Positions 8,298-17,197 of a stretch of DNA of 64,000 nucleotides are shown here, piece after piece; the first letter of the stretch is position 1; every line of letters starts with the position of its first letter. Location of the stretch: NCBI GenBank assembly GCA_017552985.1, contig JAFZNO010000081.1, positions 1 to 64,000 of the forward strand. Direction: 5' to 3'. A model generated the notes under the pieces. That model worked only from the letters and a program-made list of their open reading frames with translations, was not told where the DNA came from and searched no databases. The DNA is from Lachnospiraceae bacterium (GTDB taxonomy: Bacteria; Bacillota; Clostridia; Lachnospirales; Lachnospiraceae). The position numbers and the translations under genes were made by a program.

Positions 8298-9509
8298 TTA
8301 TTTAAGCCCTGACCAGATGATTGAGGCCATGCCCTTCACCGCCCGGTAATCCCAGTCGAATTCCTTGCGGAAACTGGTTTGGAACATGGCTGCGAAATCT
8401 TCCTTCCGGTCCACCAAAAAGACGCTGGTCCCGGCGCCCTCATGATAGATGGTGCCTTCCGTAAGGATCTGCTCCCTGTCATATTCCGCCGAAAAGATCG
8501 GCATGCCGGCGCCATAGCGGATCCCCGCATTTCTTCCAAAGCTTACGTCCCTCACGTGCTCCGGGATCAGGTTTGTCCAAAGAAGCTCCAGCGCATTCTT
8601 TCCAAGGACTCTCTGCCCGCGATATGTGCCTCCGCGAAGAATCATTTCCGCGAGATGCATCATTTCCCTGCAAGTCGAGGTTTGGCCGCCTGCCATGTCC
8701 GGAATCCCTGGCCACGTGGGATAAGTCGGTGCCGCCATCCTACGGATTCCATACTGCTGTGCCGCCTTAACCATCGCAAGGTCCGTCTCGTTTGCCACGT
8801 TATATCTTCGAAGTTGCGCATCCGTCGCGTCCTTTCTCCAGTGCGTATCTATCATCTGGCATGGTTGGAAAATGAATTTCTTTACATACTCCTCCGCTTC
8901 CATGCCTGACGCACGCTTTATGATCTCGCCAAGGATCACGTATCCTACGACGGAATAAATCCACTTTTCTCCCGGTTTCGCGTGAAGTCCCGTCTTTACG
9001 ACTGCCCCCAGCCATGTATGCTCCGGATCTGCCTCGTCCATCTGCTCCCACCAGCGCCGCTCATCCTGGGGATAACCTCCTTCCAGCGCGCAAATGCCGG
9101 AGGTATGGGTCAGCAAATGCAATACCTTGATCTCACGGAAGTCACCTTCGTCAAACTCCGGGATCCAGTCCCTTACCGGCTGATCCAGATACAGCCTGCC
9201 ATCCTCCATGAGCTTTAGGATTGACAGGGCCGTGAAAACCTTACCGACTGACTGGATCTCGAATAAAGTATCCGGCTCGAACGTCGTGCGCCCCATCCAG
9301 GGGCATGCCAGTCCGCCGATGGCAGCATCAGCAAAAACCTTGCCGTCCTTCCATAGGCAGTAACTGCCGGACCAGATTCTCTTTTCGTCGATCAAAGCCT
9401 GAATATGTTGATTTAAGAAGCTAAGCCGCGACACGTCATATCCCACCTCTTCCGGCGATGCGTCGCAAGGTGCGCTCCTAACCATGATTTTATTCTCACA
9501 GATTTGCAT
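8298..9509 (-). CDS. Beta-lactamase-family serine hydrolase (class C-like)
   Basis: 403 residues, cytosolic by the absence of a signal peptide. The SxxK motif is SVGK (about 88-91), the YxN-type motif appears as YSV, and the KTG-like box as HEGAGTS near the C-terminus. The family covers esterases, D-aminopeptidases and class C beta-lactamases; resistance is not implied. The start is uncertain: ATG 9509 overlaps the upstream gene by 14 bases with a weak ribosome site, and ATG 9485 is an alternative. It is probably co-transcribed with the HTH-methyltransferase gene. Confidence 0.85.
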   Translation of the reverse strand: MQICENKIMVRSAPCDASPEEVGYDVSRLSFLNQHIQALIDEKRIWSGSYCLWKDGKVFADAAIGGLACPWMGRTTFEPDTLFEIQSVGKVFTALSILKLMEDGRLYLDQPVRDWIPEFDEGDFREIKVLHLLTHTSGICALEGGYPQDERRWWEQMDEADPEHTWLGAVVKTGLHAKPGEKWIYSVVGYVILGEIIKRASGMEAEEYVKKFIFQPCQMIDTHWRKDATDAQLRRYNVANETDLAMVKAAQQYGIRRMAAPTYPTWPGIPDMAGGQTSTCREMMHLAEMILRGGTYRGQRVLGKNALELLWTNLIPEHVRDVSFGRNAGIRYGAGMPIFSAEYDREQILTEGTIYHEGAGTSVFLVDRKEDFAAMFQTSFRKEFDWDYRAVKGMASIIWSGLK

Positions 9510-10581
9510 AGACAAAATATACCCCCGCCGTCTTTACTGCAATGGAATCCTCCCTGTCAAAGTAATCACTGGTCCTTTGATAGAAGTCGATCACTTCGTT
9601 TGCCCGCTGCAGACTGTAGCCATGATTCAAGAAATATCCCACGCCGCCCTGCCGTGAATCCTGCTGGGAATAAATGTATCGGAAATCCTCGTTCCGCTCC
9701 TTCTTAGCGGGATCGGAGGGCTCATAGATCATGACCTGATCACTGATGCGGGCCTGAACGTTTTGAAAACCCGCCTGCTTTAGAAGGTACGGGATCTTAG
9801 TTCCCATGCGATAATCCCGTTGGCCGCGAGCCAACTCGTCCTCCCACAGCGGGACGAAATCCGGCTGACGCACGCCGCTCTCCTGCCTTTCAAGCCCCGA
9901 ATAGTATCCTGCCTGTTCCACCTCTTCGTTGGCATCCATGATCAGGATCATCCCGCCCGGCTTCAATGCACTCTTCATCTTTTCAAGTACCGTCTGAGGA
10001 TTTGGCATGTTGGACAAGAGGAACAGCGCCACGACTAAATCATATTTTTTCTTAGGTTCGAACTCATAAAAGTTCTCTTGGAAAAACTCGCACTCGTAAT
10101 CCGTCTTGGCAAAATACGCTTTCGCTTCCTCGATCTGTCCCCCGTCCAGCTCGATGCCGGAATAGGTGCTTCCCTTGGGCAACAGCGGCAACAGAAGGCT
10201 CCCAAGATACCCGTATCCGCAGCCAAAATCCAGCACGTCCATGGGTTTGGAAAACTTCCATACGTCCCTGACCAAAAACCGGAAATAATCCTCGTTCCAG
10301 TAAAACTTTTTCCAAACCTTGATCACGTCACGCTTTTGCTTCCAGTATTCCACTTCGTCATATTTGACCGCAGTTTCCTCTGCATGCAGCGGTTTCATGC
10401 CTAGCAGCACGTCCGCGCTGACGCCAAAAACGTCCGCCAGCTTAGGAATCTGCGTAATGTCAGGATAGTTTACGTCATTTTCCCACTTGCTGACGGTCTG
10501 AAAGGAAACCTGCATCAGATCTGCCAATTCCTTCTGCGTATATCCTTTTGCTTCCCGTAGTTCTTTGATCAATAGTTTCAT
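9496..10581 (-). CDS. HTH-XRE / SAM-dependent methyltransferase fusion
   Basis: 361 residues. Residues 1-60 are a canonical XRE helix-turn-helix (YTQKELADLMQVSFQTVSKW). After a linker comes a class I methyltransferase domain with the SAM-binding motif VLDFGCGYGYLG (about 107-118), an acidic motif II (GIELD) and the post-motif LKPGGMILIMD. This domain pairing is frequent in Clostridia, where such proteins are thought to sense a metabolite and regulate nearby genes. ATG 10581 is chosen because the HTH normally begins there; an in-frame ATG 11 codons earlier is possible. A good promoter lies at 10624-10652. Confidence 0.85.
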   Translation of the reverse strand: MKLLIKELREAKGYTQKELADLMQVSFQTVSKWENDVNYPDITQIPKLADVFGVSADVLLGMKPLHAEETAVKYDEVEYWKQKRDVIKVWKKFYWNEDYFRFLVRDVWKFSKPMDVLDFGCGYGYLGSLLLPLLPKGSTYSGIELDGGQIEEAKAYFAKTDYECEFFQENFYEFEPKKKYDLVVALFLLSNMPNPQTVLEKMKSALKPGGMILIMDANEEVEQAGYYSGLERQESGVRQPDFVPLWEDELARGQRDYRMGTKIPYLLKQAGFQNVQARISDQVMIYEPSDPAKKERNEDFRYIYSQQDSRQGGVGYFLNHGYSLQRANEVIDFYQRTSDYFDREDSIAVKTAGVYFVYANL

Positions 10582-10623
10582 GCACGCACCCCAATCCGCC
10601 GTAACGCTTTGCATCTTTTCCGT

Positions 10624-10652
10624 ATTCTATCACGTTTGTGCAAAAACTTCAA
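10624..10652 (-). promoter_or_regulatory. Putative sigma-A promoter of the HTH-methyltransferase gene
   Basis: On the minus strand TTGAAG (10647-10652), 17-base spacer, TAGAAT (10624-10629). The start codon follows about 40 bases downstream. Confidence 0.55.
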
Positions 10653-10668
10653 TGAAGCAGGATGCGTC

Positions 10669-11808
10669 TCAGCTTTTTCCGCCTGCCTTGTAATTATAGA
10701 CGGGCCTGATGATCTTATCGACCTTTACCGTCTCGCCGATCACGCTTTGCAAATCCTCAAGACTCCTGTACGCAAACGGGGCCTCGTCCAGCGTATCCTT
10801 TCCGATGCAGGAAGAATAGATACCCTGCATGGTCTTTTTGAAATCGGATACCGTATAGTGGGATGCAGCCTCCGTCCGTCGGTAAACGCGTCCTGATCCG
10901 TGAGGCGCGGACTGGTTCCACTCAGGATTGCCAAGTCCCGTTCCCAGGATCACGCCGTCGCGCATGTTGATGGGAATGATCACCTGCTCCCCGCATTTCG
11001 CGCTGATCGCTCCCTTTCGAAGGACCGGTTCCTTGGGATCGCTGAAATCCACGTAATTGTGAATGCAGTCATAACTCTCCTCAATTTTCCATTTCATGCC
11101 CTTTGTAATGGTTTCTGCCATTGCCTCCCGGTTAATCTGAGCAAACTCCTGCATGATCTCCAGATCGTGTAGATAATCCTCCATCAGCGCTCCGGAAAGG
11201 CAGGTCATCTCGTATGAGGCATGCCCCTGCTTTGCCATCTGGGCTTCCTTCTGTCCCGTCCGGAGATAATGATCCGCCACCTCCATGCCAAGGTGTCGGC
11301 TCCCGGAATGAATGATCAAATAGGCATTTCCTTCCTCGTCCTTGTCCACCTCAATAAAATGATTTCCCCCGCCGAGGGTTCCGATGCTGCGGATCGCCTT
11401 GCGCGCGTTGATACTCTTGTAACACTTTAGTCTCGACAGATCGATCCTGTCAGAAAACTTGTGCTCCGTCTCCCGAATTCTTGGTCCCACGGGAACTCCT
11501 TCGCGGATCACCTTATCCAACTGCTGGAATTCCATACCCTTCGCCTTAATCTTCGCCAAGGTCATTCCGCAGCCAATGTCCACTCCCACAAGGCTGGGTA
11601 AAATGGAACTTTTTACCGTCATGGTAAGTCCCACCGTGCCAACCTTTCCAGGATGCACGTCCGGCATAACGCGGATCTTGCTTCCCTCACTGCTCGGATG
11701 GTTGCAGATCATCTGGATCTGCGCCCTGGCATAGTCCTCGATCGCATACTCCTCGTTCTTTACGGTATAAACGATCGCATTTGCATATTTTCCATAAATC
11801 GTTAACAT
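10669..11808 (-). CDS. rtcB: RNA-splicing ligase RtcB
   Basis: 379 residues, the shorter bacterial type. RtcB joins 2',3'-cyclic phosphate or 3'-phosphate ends to 5'-OH ends of RNA using GTP and Mn2+. Metal ligands are visible in GVDIGCGM (D77, C80), GGGNHFIE (H150), IIHSGSRH (H167) and CIHNYVDF (H250). The guanylylated His is in APHGSGR (H303). ATG 11808 follows GGAGGA and sits 3 bases after the stop of the small Cys-rich gene, so both are in one operon. No archease gene is visible nearby. Confidence 0.95.
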   Translation of the reverse strand: MLTIYGKYANAIVYTVKNEEYAIEDYARAQIQMICNHPSSEGSKIRVMPDVHPGKVGTVGLTMTVKSSILPSLVGVDIGCGMTLAKIKAKGMEFQQLDKVIREGVPVGPRIRETEHKFSDRIDLSRLKCYKSINARKAIRSIGTLGGGNHFIEVDKDEEGNAYLIIHSGSRHLGMEVADHYLRTGQKEAQMAKQGHASYEMTCLSGALMEDYLHDLEIMQEFAQINREAMAETITKGMKWKIEESYDCIHNYVDFSDPKEPVLRKGAISAKCGEQVIIPINMRDGVILGTGLGNPEWNQSAPHGSGRVYRRTEAASHYTVSDFKKTMQGIYSSCIGKDTLDEAPFAYRSLEDLQSVIGETVKVDKIIRPVYNYKAGGKS

Positions 11809-11811
11809 AGA

Positions 11812-12009
11812 TTACTCTTTCCTCCAATTATCATGCCTGTCCCTGTCCTTTTGCTTTCTCACCTTCACGGATTCCTCTCTTTTTGAGCTTTTCCTAGGTT
11901 CGTACTTGGGACAATTCTTACATTTCTTCAAATCTACTTTTACAAATCCCTTCTTGCAGTCTGCATCCTTGCAGACGTAATAAATACATGGGTTCATTCT
12001 GTCTTTCAT
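11812..12009 (-). CDS. Small Cys-rich basic protein upstream of rtcB
   Basis: 65 residues. The N-terminal half has six cysteines in the patterns CIYYVCKDADCKKG and KKCKNCPKY, which could bind a metal. The C-terminal half is strongly basic and hydrophilic (RKSSKREES, RKQKDRDRHDNW), suitable for RNA binding. The ATG at 12009 follows AGGAGG. The 3-base gap to rtcB argues for a linked function, perhaps in RNA repair. I do not recognise a named family. Confidence 0.75.
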   Translation of the reverse strand: MKDRMNPCIYYVCKDADCKKGFVKVDLKKCKNCPKYEPRKSSKREESVKVRKQKDRDRHDNWRKE

Positions 12010-12035
12010 TACTCTATCCTCCTAAATTTGGGCAT

Positions 12036-12083
12036 ACAAAAAACACCTCTGCGCTGACTATTGCAGCGGGAACAGAGGTGTTT
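12036..12083 (-). terminator. Intrinsic terminator between leader peptide and rtcB operon
   Basis: Arms AAACACCTCTG (12041-12051) and CAGAGGTGTTT (12073-12083) enclose a second stem CGCTG/CAGCG. On the minus strand it is followed by TTTTTTGT. It lies just 27 bases before the start of the Cys-rich gene. It could serve as an attenuator for that operon or simply end upstream transcripts. Confidence 0.75.
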
Positions 12084-12120
12084 GTCATCCCAAAGCTTTT
12101 ATTTTCTAATTAACGTATGC

Positions 12121-12189
12121 TTAATAGCGCGCCAGGGACAACTGCCGCCTCTGTACCGATATGAAATTAAAGTTTCTTCCTAACAGCAT
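12121..12189 (-). CDS. 22-residue leader-peptide candidate
   Basis: An ATG at 12189 is preceded by AAAGGAGGACAAC, one of the strongest ribosome binding sites in the window, and opens a 22-codon frame ending TAA at 12121. The peptide begins MLLGRNFNFIS and ends QLSLARY; four arginines are present but no codon run. Its 3' part contains ACAGAGG, which can pair with CCTCTGT in the 5' arm of the following terminator. Position and architecture suggest a regulatory leader for the Cys-rich/rtcB operon, but translation is unproven. Confidence 0.5.
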   Translation of the reverse strand: MLLGRNFNFISVQRRQLSLARY

Positions 12190-12312
12190 GTTGTCCTCCT
12201 TTCAGTGCCATTGTTAACAGTTACAAAGAGACCCGTGCCCGTCTCCGTTTTCAACAGTATATCCGCAAACCCAGCATACGTCAAGCCCTAACCGGTCATT
12301 CCTCCCAAGAGA

Positions 12313-13506
12313 TCAATTCACAATGGTAATGACGTCTTCGAGTATGTAATGAAACAGCGGATATGACGTTTTCTCATTCTCTACGTAGCCATTTCGCAGA
12401 TCACACGTATCGGAAGGATTCTCTGGATTTACGCCGCAATAATCCCCCTTAAAGACGAAATCACCGTTGCCGCGCTTGAACTTTTCAATTGCAGCGTCCA
12501 TGGCTTCCTGCGTGCCAAAAGCCGCAACCTGCCGGTTCAAGTCAAGTATCTCAATCCAGCCTTTTTCAAATCCGGCAAACGCATCCGTTCCCCGCACGTT
12601 TCCTGAAACATAGGATTCAATGCTCTTGTTTGCCATGATCGCTTCCACTGCCGACAGCACGTACTGTTCCCAACAGATTCTCGCAGTAACCAAAGAAGCA
12701 CCGGGAGCCACCTCCGACATGCTCTGATTAAACCCAACAAAGTATACGTTCCGTTTCTGCAAGGCCTCCTCACATGCAATGGCAGGTCCTATCGTGTCAG
12801 TATATTGGGAAATGATCACACATCCATCTTTGATCAATTGTTGCGCGGCATTTTTCTCCTGTGCATAGCTGCTCCACGTTTCCGTGTAGCTGACGCGCAT
12901 CACGGCCGTTGGAACGATGGAGCGAACGCCCATAAGGAATGCCGTATATCCGGAGATAACCTCTGAAGTGGGAAATGCCGCAACAAAACCAACAATGGCC
13001 TCATCTTCCGTAATCATTCCCTCCTGGATCATCTGTCTGATCTTCATGCCGGCCGCAATTCCGCTCACGTACCTGCCCTGATAGGCTTCGCCCTTAAACG
13101 TATGATAATTGGCCGGAACCGTTTTATCACTCATGTCCTCGTAGGAAGTCTGACAAAACTGAACGTCCGGATACTCCGGCGCAAGCTTTTTTACCAGCTC
13201 ACTGTAACCATTGAAAAAGATCACGTCGCAACCTGCACCGGCAAGCTCTCTCAGCGGCTCTTCCATCTCATCGTCCAGCACGTTGCTGCAAGTCAGGATC
13301 TCCACGCGCTCTCCGTATTTCTTTTCCAATTCATCCTTGGCCAGGGAGAAATTATAAGTATAGGGAGTGCTCTCATCATTGTCGTAGATAAAACCAACCT
13401 TTAGGCTCTCCCTGCCGCCGGAAAGATTCAGCATGCGGAAACAGACAATGAGCGCTGCCAGTATTACCAAACACGTCAGCACGGTTGTTATATATACTCG
13501 CTTCAT
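12313..13506 (-). CDS. BMP-family (Med/PnrA-like) substrate-binding protein, membrane-anchored
   Basis: 397 residues. One N-terminal hydrophobic helix (about 5-25) with no proper lipobox (LIVC lacks a small residue before Cys) suggests a membrane anchor. The rest matches the periplasmic-binding fold of basic membrane proteins: KVGFIYDND at the start, CDVIFFNGY, VGFVAAFPTSEVISGYTAFLMGV, CVIISQYTDT and YFVGFNQSM. BMP proteins usually bind nucleosides for an ABC importer, but no ABC genes are adjacent. The start overlaps the sensor gene stop by 4 bases, so it is translationally coupled and probably a ligand-binding partner of that sensor. Confidence 0.85.
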   Translation of the reverse strand: MKRVYITTVLTCLVILAALIVCFRMLNLSGGRESLKVGFIYDNDESTPYTYNFSLAKDELEKKYGERVEILTCSNVLDDEMEEPLRELAGAGCDVIFFNGYSELVKKLAPEYPDVQFCQTSYEDMSDKTVPANYHTFKGEAYQGRYVSGIAAGMKIRQMIQEGMITEDEAIVGFVAAFPTSEVISGYTAFLMGVRSIVPTAVMRVSYTETWSSYAQEKNAAQQLIKDGCVIISQYTDTIGPAIACEEALQKRNVYFVGFNQSMSEVAPGASLVTARICWEQYVLSAVEAIMANKSIESYVSGNVRGTDAFAGFEKGWIEILDLNRQVAAFGTQEAMDAAIEKFKRGNGDFVFKGDYCGVNPENPSDTCDLRNGYVENEKTSYPLFHYILEDVITIVN

Positions 13507-16500
13507 GCCTTGTCTCCTTTCCCGCTTTCTTCATTTTTCCCTTTTGCTTCCATCTCCGATGCCTGGATCTTCTTGTCTTCTTCCACGCGCCGTTTCAGTT
13601 CTGCCTGCGCCTCTTCATCCGCATTCTGGATCTCCTCGCGTCTGTGCGCGTAGATCTTATCCGGATTGATCACGCCCTTTTCAACCAATCGAAGGAATGC
13701 ATCCAACGCGTCGGGATCAAACTGCGTGCCCCGTCCGCGCTTCATTTCGTTCATCACGTATTCCGTATCCATTGAGCTCCGGTACACGCGGTTGCTAGTC
13801 ATGGCATCAAAGGTATCAGCCACGCTGATGATCCTTGCATACAGCGGGATTTCCTTGCCCTTCAGGCCCTCCGGATATCCCTTGCCATCGTAACGCTCAT
13901 GATGATAATGCGTTCCCTCCTCAACGTTATCCACCAACGTGAAATCCTTCAGGATTTCCGCACCGGTGATGGTGTGGGATTTCATCTTTGCATATTCTTC
14001 ATCCGTTAAACGTCCAACCTTATTCAGCACGCTGTCAGGCACGCCGATCTTTCCGATGTCATGCAACTGGGCTGGTTTCTTCAGATTCGAAAGAGCTTTT
14101 CCTCTCTGCCACCATTTGAAACAGTTCATCTCTCTTGCGATCAGCTCTGAATACTCCGCCACGCGCGTGGAATGCTGATGCGTGCGCACGTCCTTGGCAT
14201 CGACGGCGTTTGCGATTGCCATGACCGTTTCATTTGCCATGTTCAGCTTGATCTGCTGTTGGTTTAACTGTCTTTGGACAACAAGCCAGGTAAACCAAAT
14301 GATGAACAGGGAAAGAACAACCAGCATGTAAAATCCAAAGCCTGGCCGCTCATAGAATTCGCCTTCTTTGACCAGATCAAATTTCCGCTCTTCCAGAACT
14401 CTCTCACCTGCGCTGTCAAAAATGGCCAGATGGAATACGTACTTGCCTGCCGGGAGATTTGCGTAGATAATGTTGCCCAAGCTTCCCTGGGGCAGGATTG
14501 TCCACTGTGAGTCATAGCCCTCCAGAAAATATCCAGCATTGGGCTCCTGAATTGTATAGTTTAGGATCTCAGGGCTGAGTTCCACGCGGCTCACGCCCTG
14601 TCCCACCGTAATTGCACCCTTTCTTGCAATGGGCTGCACCACGCCATCCAGCTTTACGGAAGCCAGTTGCATTCTGTAAGAACGGACGTCGCTGTTATAC
14701 TTGTCAACGTCGATCACGTAAACGCCCGTGTCACAGGGAAGGAATAATTCTCCGCTTCCGTCATAACAGTTCCAGGAATTGGCAGTCAGCGACGTACCTA
14801 ATCCCCTTCGGGCATCCAAGAGTTCCCAAGCGATCTCGCCACCCGTGACCAGTTCATCCCGCTCCACGACATAGATTCCGGCACTGGACATGACAAACAG
14901 CGTATCCTCATCCTTCACGAAAATGTCATAGTTGTTAAAGTACGGGAATTTGTCCAAAATGCGGACCGAGTTGTTGGGTTCCAGATAACACAGGCTATTG
15001 CTGGTAACCACAAACACTCCCTCGGATTTGGGATCCTTGACCGTGCGCAGGATCACGTCACTGCTAAGCCCGTCCTCGCGCGTGAGCATTTTCGTAGCCT
15101 TACCGTCCTTGATCACGGCAATGCCGTCTCCGTCCGTGCCTGCAAGGATCGTCCCGTCACTGCGCTCGGTCACGGTCAGGATCATGGAATTGATCCACCC
15201 TTCCTGATTGTGGATGGTCTGCGTGATCTTGTGATCCCGGATGTAACTGATCCCAGTATCGCCTGCCGCCAGGATCGTTCCGTCTGAAAGGCCAGTCACG
15301 ATGCGGGCACGGTTACCAAAGCTGCCGTTGTCCTTGTTATATGCCCAGGATTCCCCGCTGGGCGCGTATTCCATCAGGCCACTGCCGTACGTACAAACCC
15401 ACAGGTGATTCTTCCCGTCCACGTACATGCAGCGGATGCGCTTCCCTGCCAGAGACTTAGTCAATTCATTCTCGATCTGCCGGCTGCAGGTCTTATCCAC
15501 CACGTCGAGACCCTTATCCGTTCCGATATAATAGTTGCCTTGCCAGGAAACGATCGTGTTGACTACCTTGCGGTCCATGCCGATGGAACCGTATACGTCC
15601 TTAAACGGGGACTTCGCAAGGCGAAGGAGTCCAAGTCTCGAGGACGTGAACCAAAGATTCCCCTGATAGTCAAACAGCATGTTGTCAATGGAGTTATTAA
15701 ATCCATTTGTATTCAGCTTGTGGTAGCCTACCCCGTCGACGTAGGATATTCCGCTGTCTGTTGAAATAAACATCGTTCCGTCGTTTAAGAAATTCAGATT
15801 ATTAATGCTGGTCACGTCCGGACAGGTCATGATCTTGATCCGTCTGAGATCATCCTTCTCTACGTCATAATAAAAAATATGGTTGGATGACGTACCCACC
15901 ATCAGCGTGCCGTCCGGTGAAAATGCACAGCAGTTGAATATCTCCTGCTCGTCCGGCAAGCGCAGGGAACACAGAATGTTTCCCTTTTTCATCAAGAATA
16001 ATTCACCGTCAGAGGCAACGACTGCCACGTGCCCAAGCTCGTCCGCAGCCACGCTGTCCGTGTAATTTATCTCAGGGAGGGTGTTGGTTGCCTTAAGGCC
16101 GTTGTTCATCACAAGGATCTGCATGCTGGACGTGGTGCCGACGTAATAATATCCGTCCGTTGCGCGAATAATGCATCGTACGGAATTGGAGGGAAGTCCG
16201 TCCGCCTGATCCAGAACGTTGACGATCTTTTCACGGATCATGATGGAGAGTCCGTTGTCATTGGTTCCGATCCACAAGCGTCCCTCTTCGTCCACGTAAA
16301 GACAGTTCACGTTCTTTACGGATTCATAATCATCCACCCATCGGAACTCGCGGCCGTTAAAGCGGTACAGACCGGCATACGTACCGATCCACAACACGCC
16401 GTCATTGGTTTGCGCAATGTCATTGGCCTCGCCGCAGGGCAAGCCGTTATTATTACTGTAAATGCTCTGAACGTAATCGTTGTAATCCACCGAATCCCGG

Positions 16501-17156
16501 GAGGAAGACGCGTCTGCCCTCAATGGAGCAAGCAAGGAAGCGCCAAGCGCCAGAACAAAAAGCAGGATCGTTCCCGTGGGGGTTTTCTGCCCCATGAGCC
16601 TGTTTTTCTTTTGATTCTTCTGCCACCGCCTAAGGATAAGGATGAAATAAACTGCAGCGATCGTAAGTAACTTATCCACAAATTCCAATGCCAACTGACC
16701 AATAACGCAACATAGGAAAACAGGCCAGTCCTTATCCAAGAAATAATCTACGATCCCGTTTCCCCAAACGTTGCCCGTATGACCATTGTCAAAAATCATG
16801 TCTGTCGGTACGGACACCACCAGCGCCGTGAACATTGCCAGGGAGGCCGCCTTCATAAATCCGTAAAACTCATCAAACCATTTCTTTTGAACCGCAATGC
16901 CTATGATAATGCCCAAGGCGATGCTGGTAATGGAATAGGCCGCTGAAAGCCGGTTGACAACGCAATAGGCCATGTTACTCGTAAAGCCCACGATTGCTCC
17001 GCAAACAGGGCCTCCCACGCACGCACACAGCGCCGTTCCAAAGGAATCCCCCCAAAGCGGTAATTCCAGCCAAACCGTCAATAGCTTTCCCCCTACGTTC
17101 ATGCATACGCACGCCGCAACAAATAGAACGATTTTTAACGTATTCCATTTCCTCAT
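13503..17156 (-). CDS. Membrane sensor: ECF-S-like domain, beta-propeller, Y_Y_Y, HD-GYP
   Basis: 1217 residues. The N-terminus (about 1-190) has about six membrane helices resembling an ECF-transporter S component. A further hydrophobic segment (about 200-215) precedes a long extracellular part made of two-component-regulator propeller repeats (about 230-800; e.g. DGVLWIGTYAGLYRF, EGRLWIGTNDNGLS). A Y_Y_Y-like beta domain and a transmembrane helix near 930-950 follow. The output is an HD-GYP phosphodiesterase domain (about 965-1165) with LHDIGKIGVPD and HHERYDGKGYPEG, expected to hydrolyse cyclic di-GMP. The tail is charged. There is no kinase domain. ATG 17156 follows GGGAGGGG, 41 bases after mazG. 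Confidence 0.88.
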   Translation of the reverse strand: MRKWNTLKIVLFVAACVCMNVGGKLLTVWLELPLWGDSFGTALCACVGGPVCGAIVGFTSNMAYCVVNRLSAAYSITSIALGIIIGIAVQKKWFDEFYGFMKAASLAMFTALVVSVPTDMIFDNGHTGNVWGNGIVDYFLDKDWPVFLCCVIGQLALEFVDKLLTIAAVYFILILRRWQKNQKKNRLMGQKTPTGTILLFVLALGASLLAPLRADASSSRDSVDYNDYVQSIYSNNNGLPCGEANDIAQTNDGVLWIGTYAGLYRFNGREFRWVDDYESVKNVNCLYVDEEGRLWIGTNDNGLSIMIREKIVNVLDQADGLPSNSVRCIIRATDGYYYVGTTSSMQILVMNNGLKATNTLPEINYTDSVAADELGHVAVVASDGELFLMKKGNILCSLRLPDEQEIFNCCAFSPDGTLMVGTSSNHIFYYDVEKDDLRRIKIMTCPDVTSINNLNFLNDGTMFISTDSGISYVDGVGYHKLNTNGFNNSIDNMLFDYQGNLWFTSSRLGLLRLAKSPFKDVYGSIGMDRKVVNTIVSWQGNYYIGTDKGLDVVDKTCSRQIENELTKSLAGKRIRCMYVDGKNHLWVCTYGSGLMEYAPSGESWAYNKDNGSFGNRARIVTGLSDGTILAAGDTGISYIRDHKITQTIHNQEGWINSMILTVTERSDGTILAGTDGDGIAVIKDGKATKMLTREDGLSSDVILRTVKDPKSEGVFVVTSNSLCYLEPNNSVRILDKFPYFNNYDIFVKDEDTLFVMSSAGIYVVERDELVTGGEIAWELLDARRGLGTSLTANSWNCYDGSGELFLPCDTGVYVIDVDKYNSDVRSYRMQLASVKLDGVVQPIARKGAITVGQGVSRVELSPEILNYTIQEPNAGYFLEGYDSQWTILPQGSLGNIIYANLPAGKYVFHLAIFDSAGERVLEERKFDLVKEGEFYERPGFGFYMLVVLSLFIIWFTWLVVQRQLNQQQIKLNMANETVMAIANAVDAKDVRTHQHSTRVAEYSELIAREMNCFKWWQRGKALSNLKKPAQLHDIGKIGVPDSVLNKVGRLTDEEYAKMKSHTITGAEILKDFTLVDNVEEGTHYHHERYDGKGYPEGLKGKEIPLYARIISVADTFDAMTSNRVYRSSMDTEYVMNEMKRGRGTQFDPDALDAFLRLVEKGVINPDKIYAHRREEIQNADEEAQAELKRRVEEDKKIQASEMEAKGKNEESGKGDKA

Positions 17157-17197
17157 ATGTTTATCCCCTCCCGATCAGTACCCTCGGCAGAAATAAA

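Noticed and set aside
8298-9509. Calling the two serine hydrolases antibiotic-resistance beta-lactamases
   Set aside because: They lack signal peptides and clear class C motifs (YSV/YSD and degenerate third box), so resistance is not supported.
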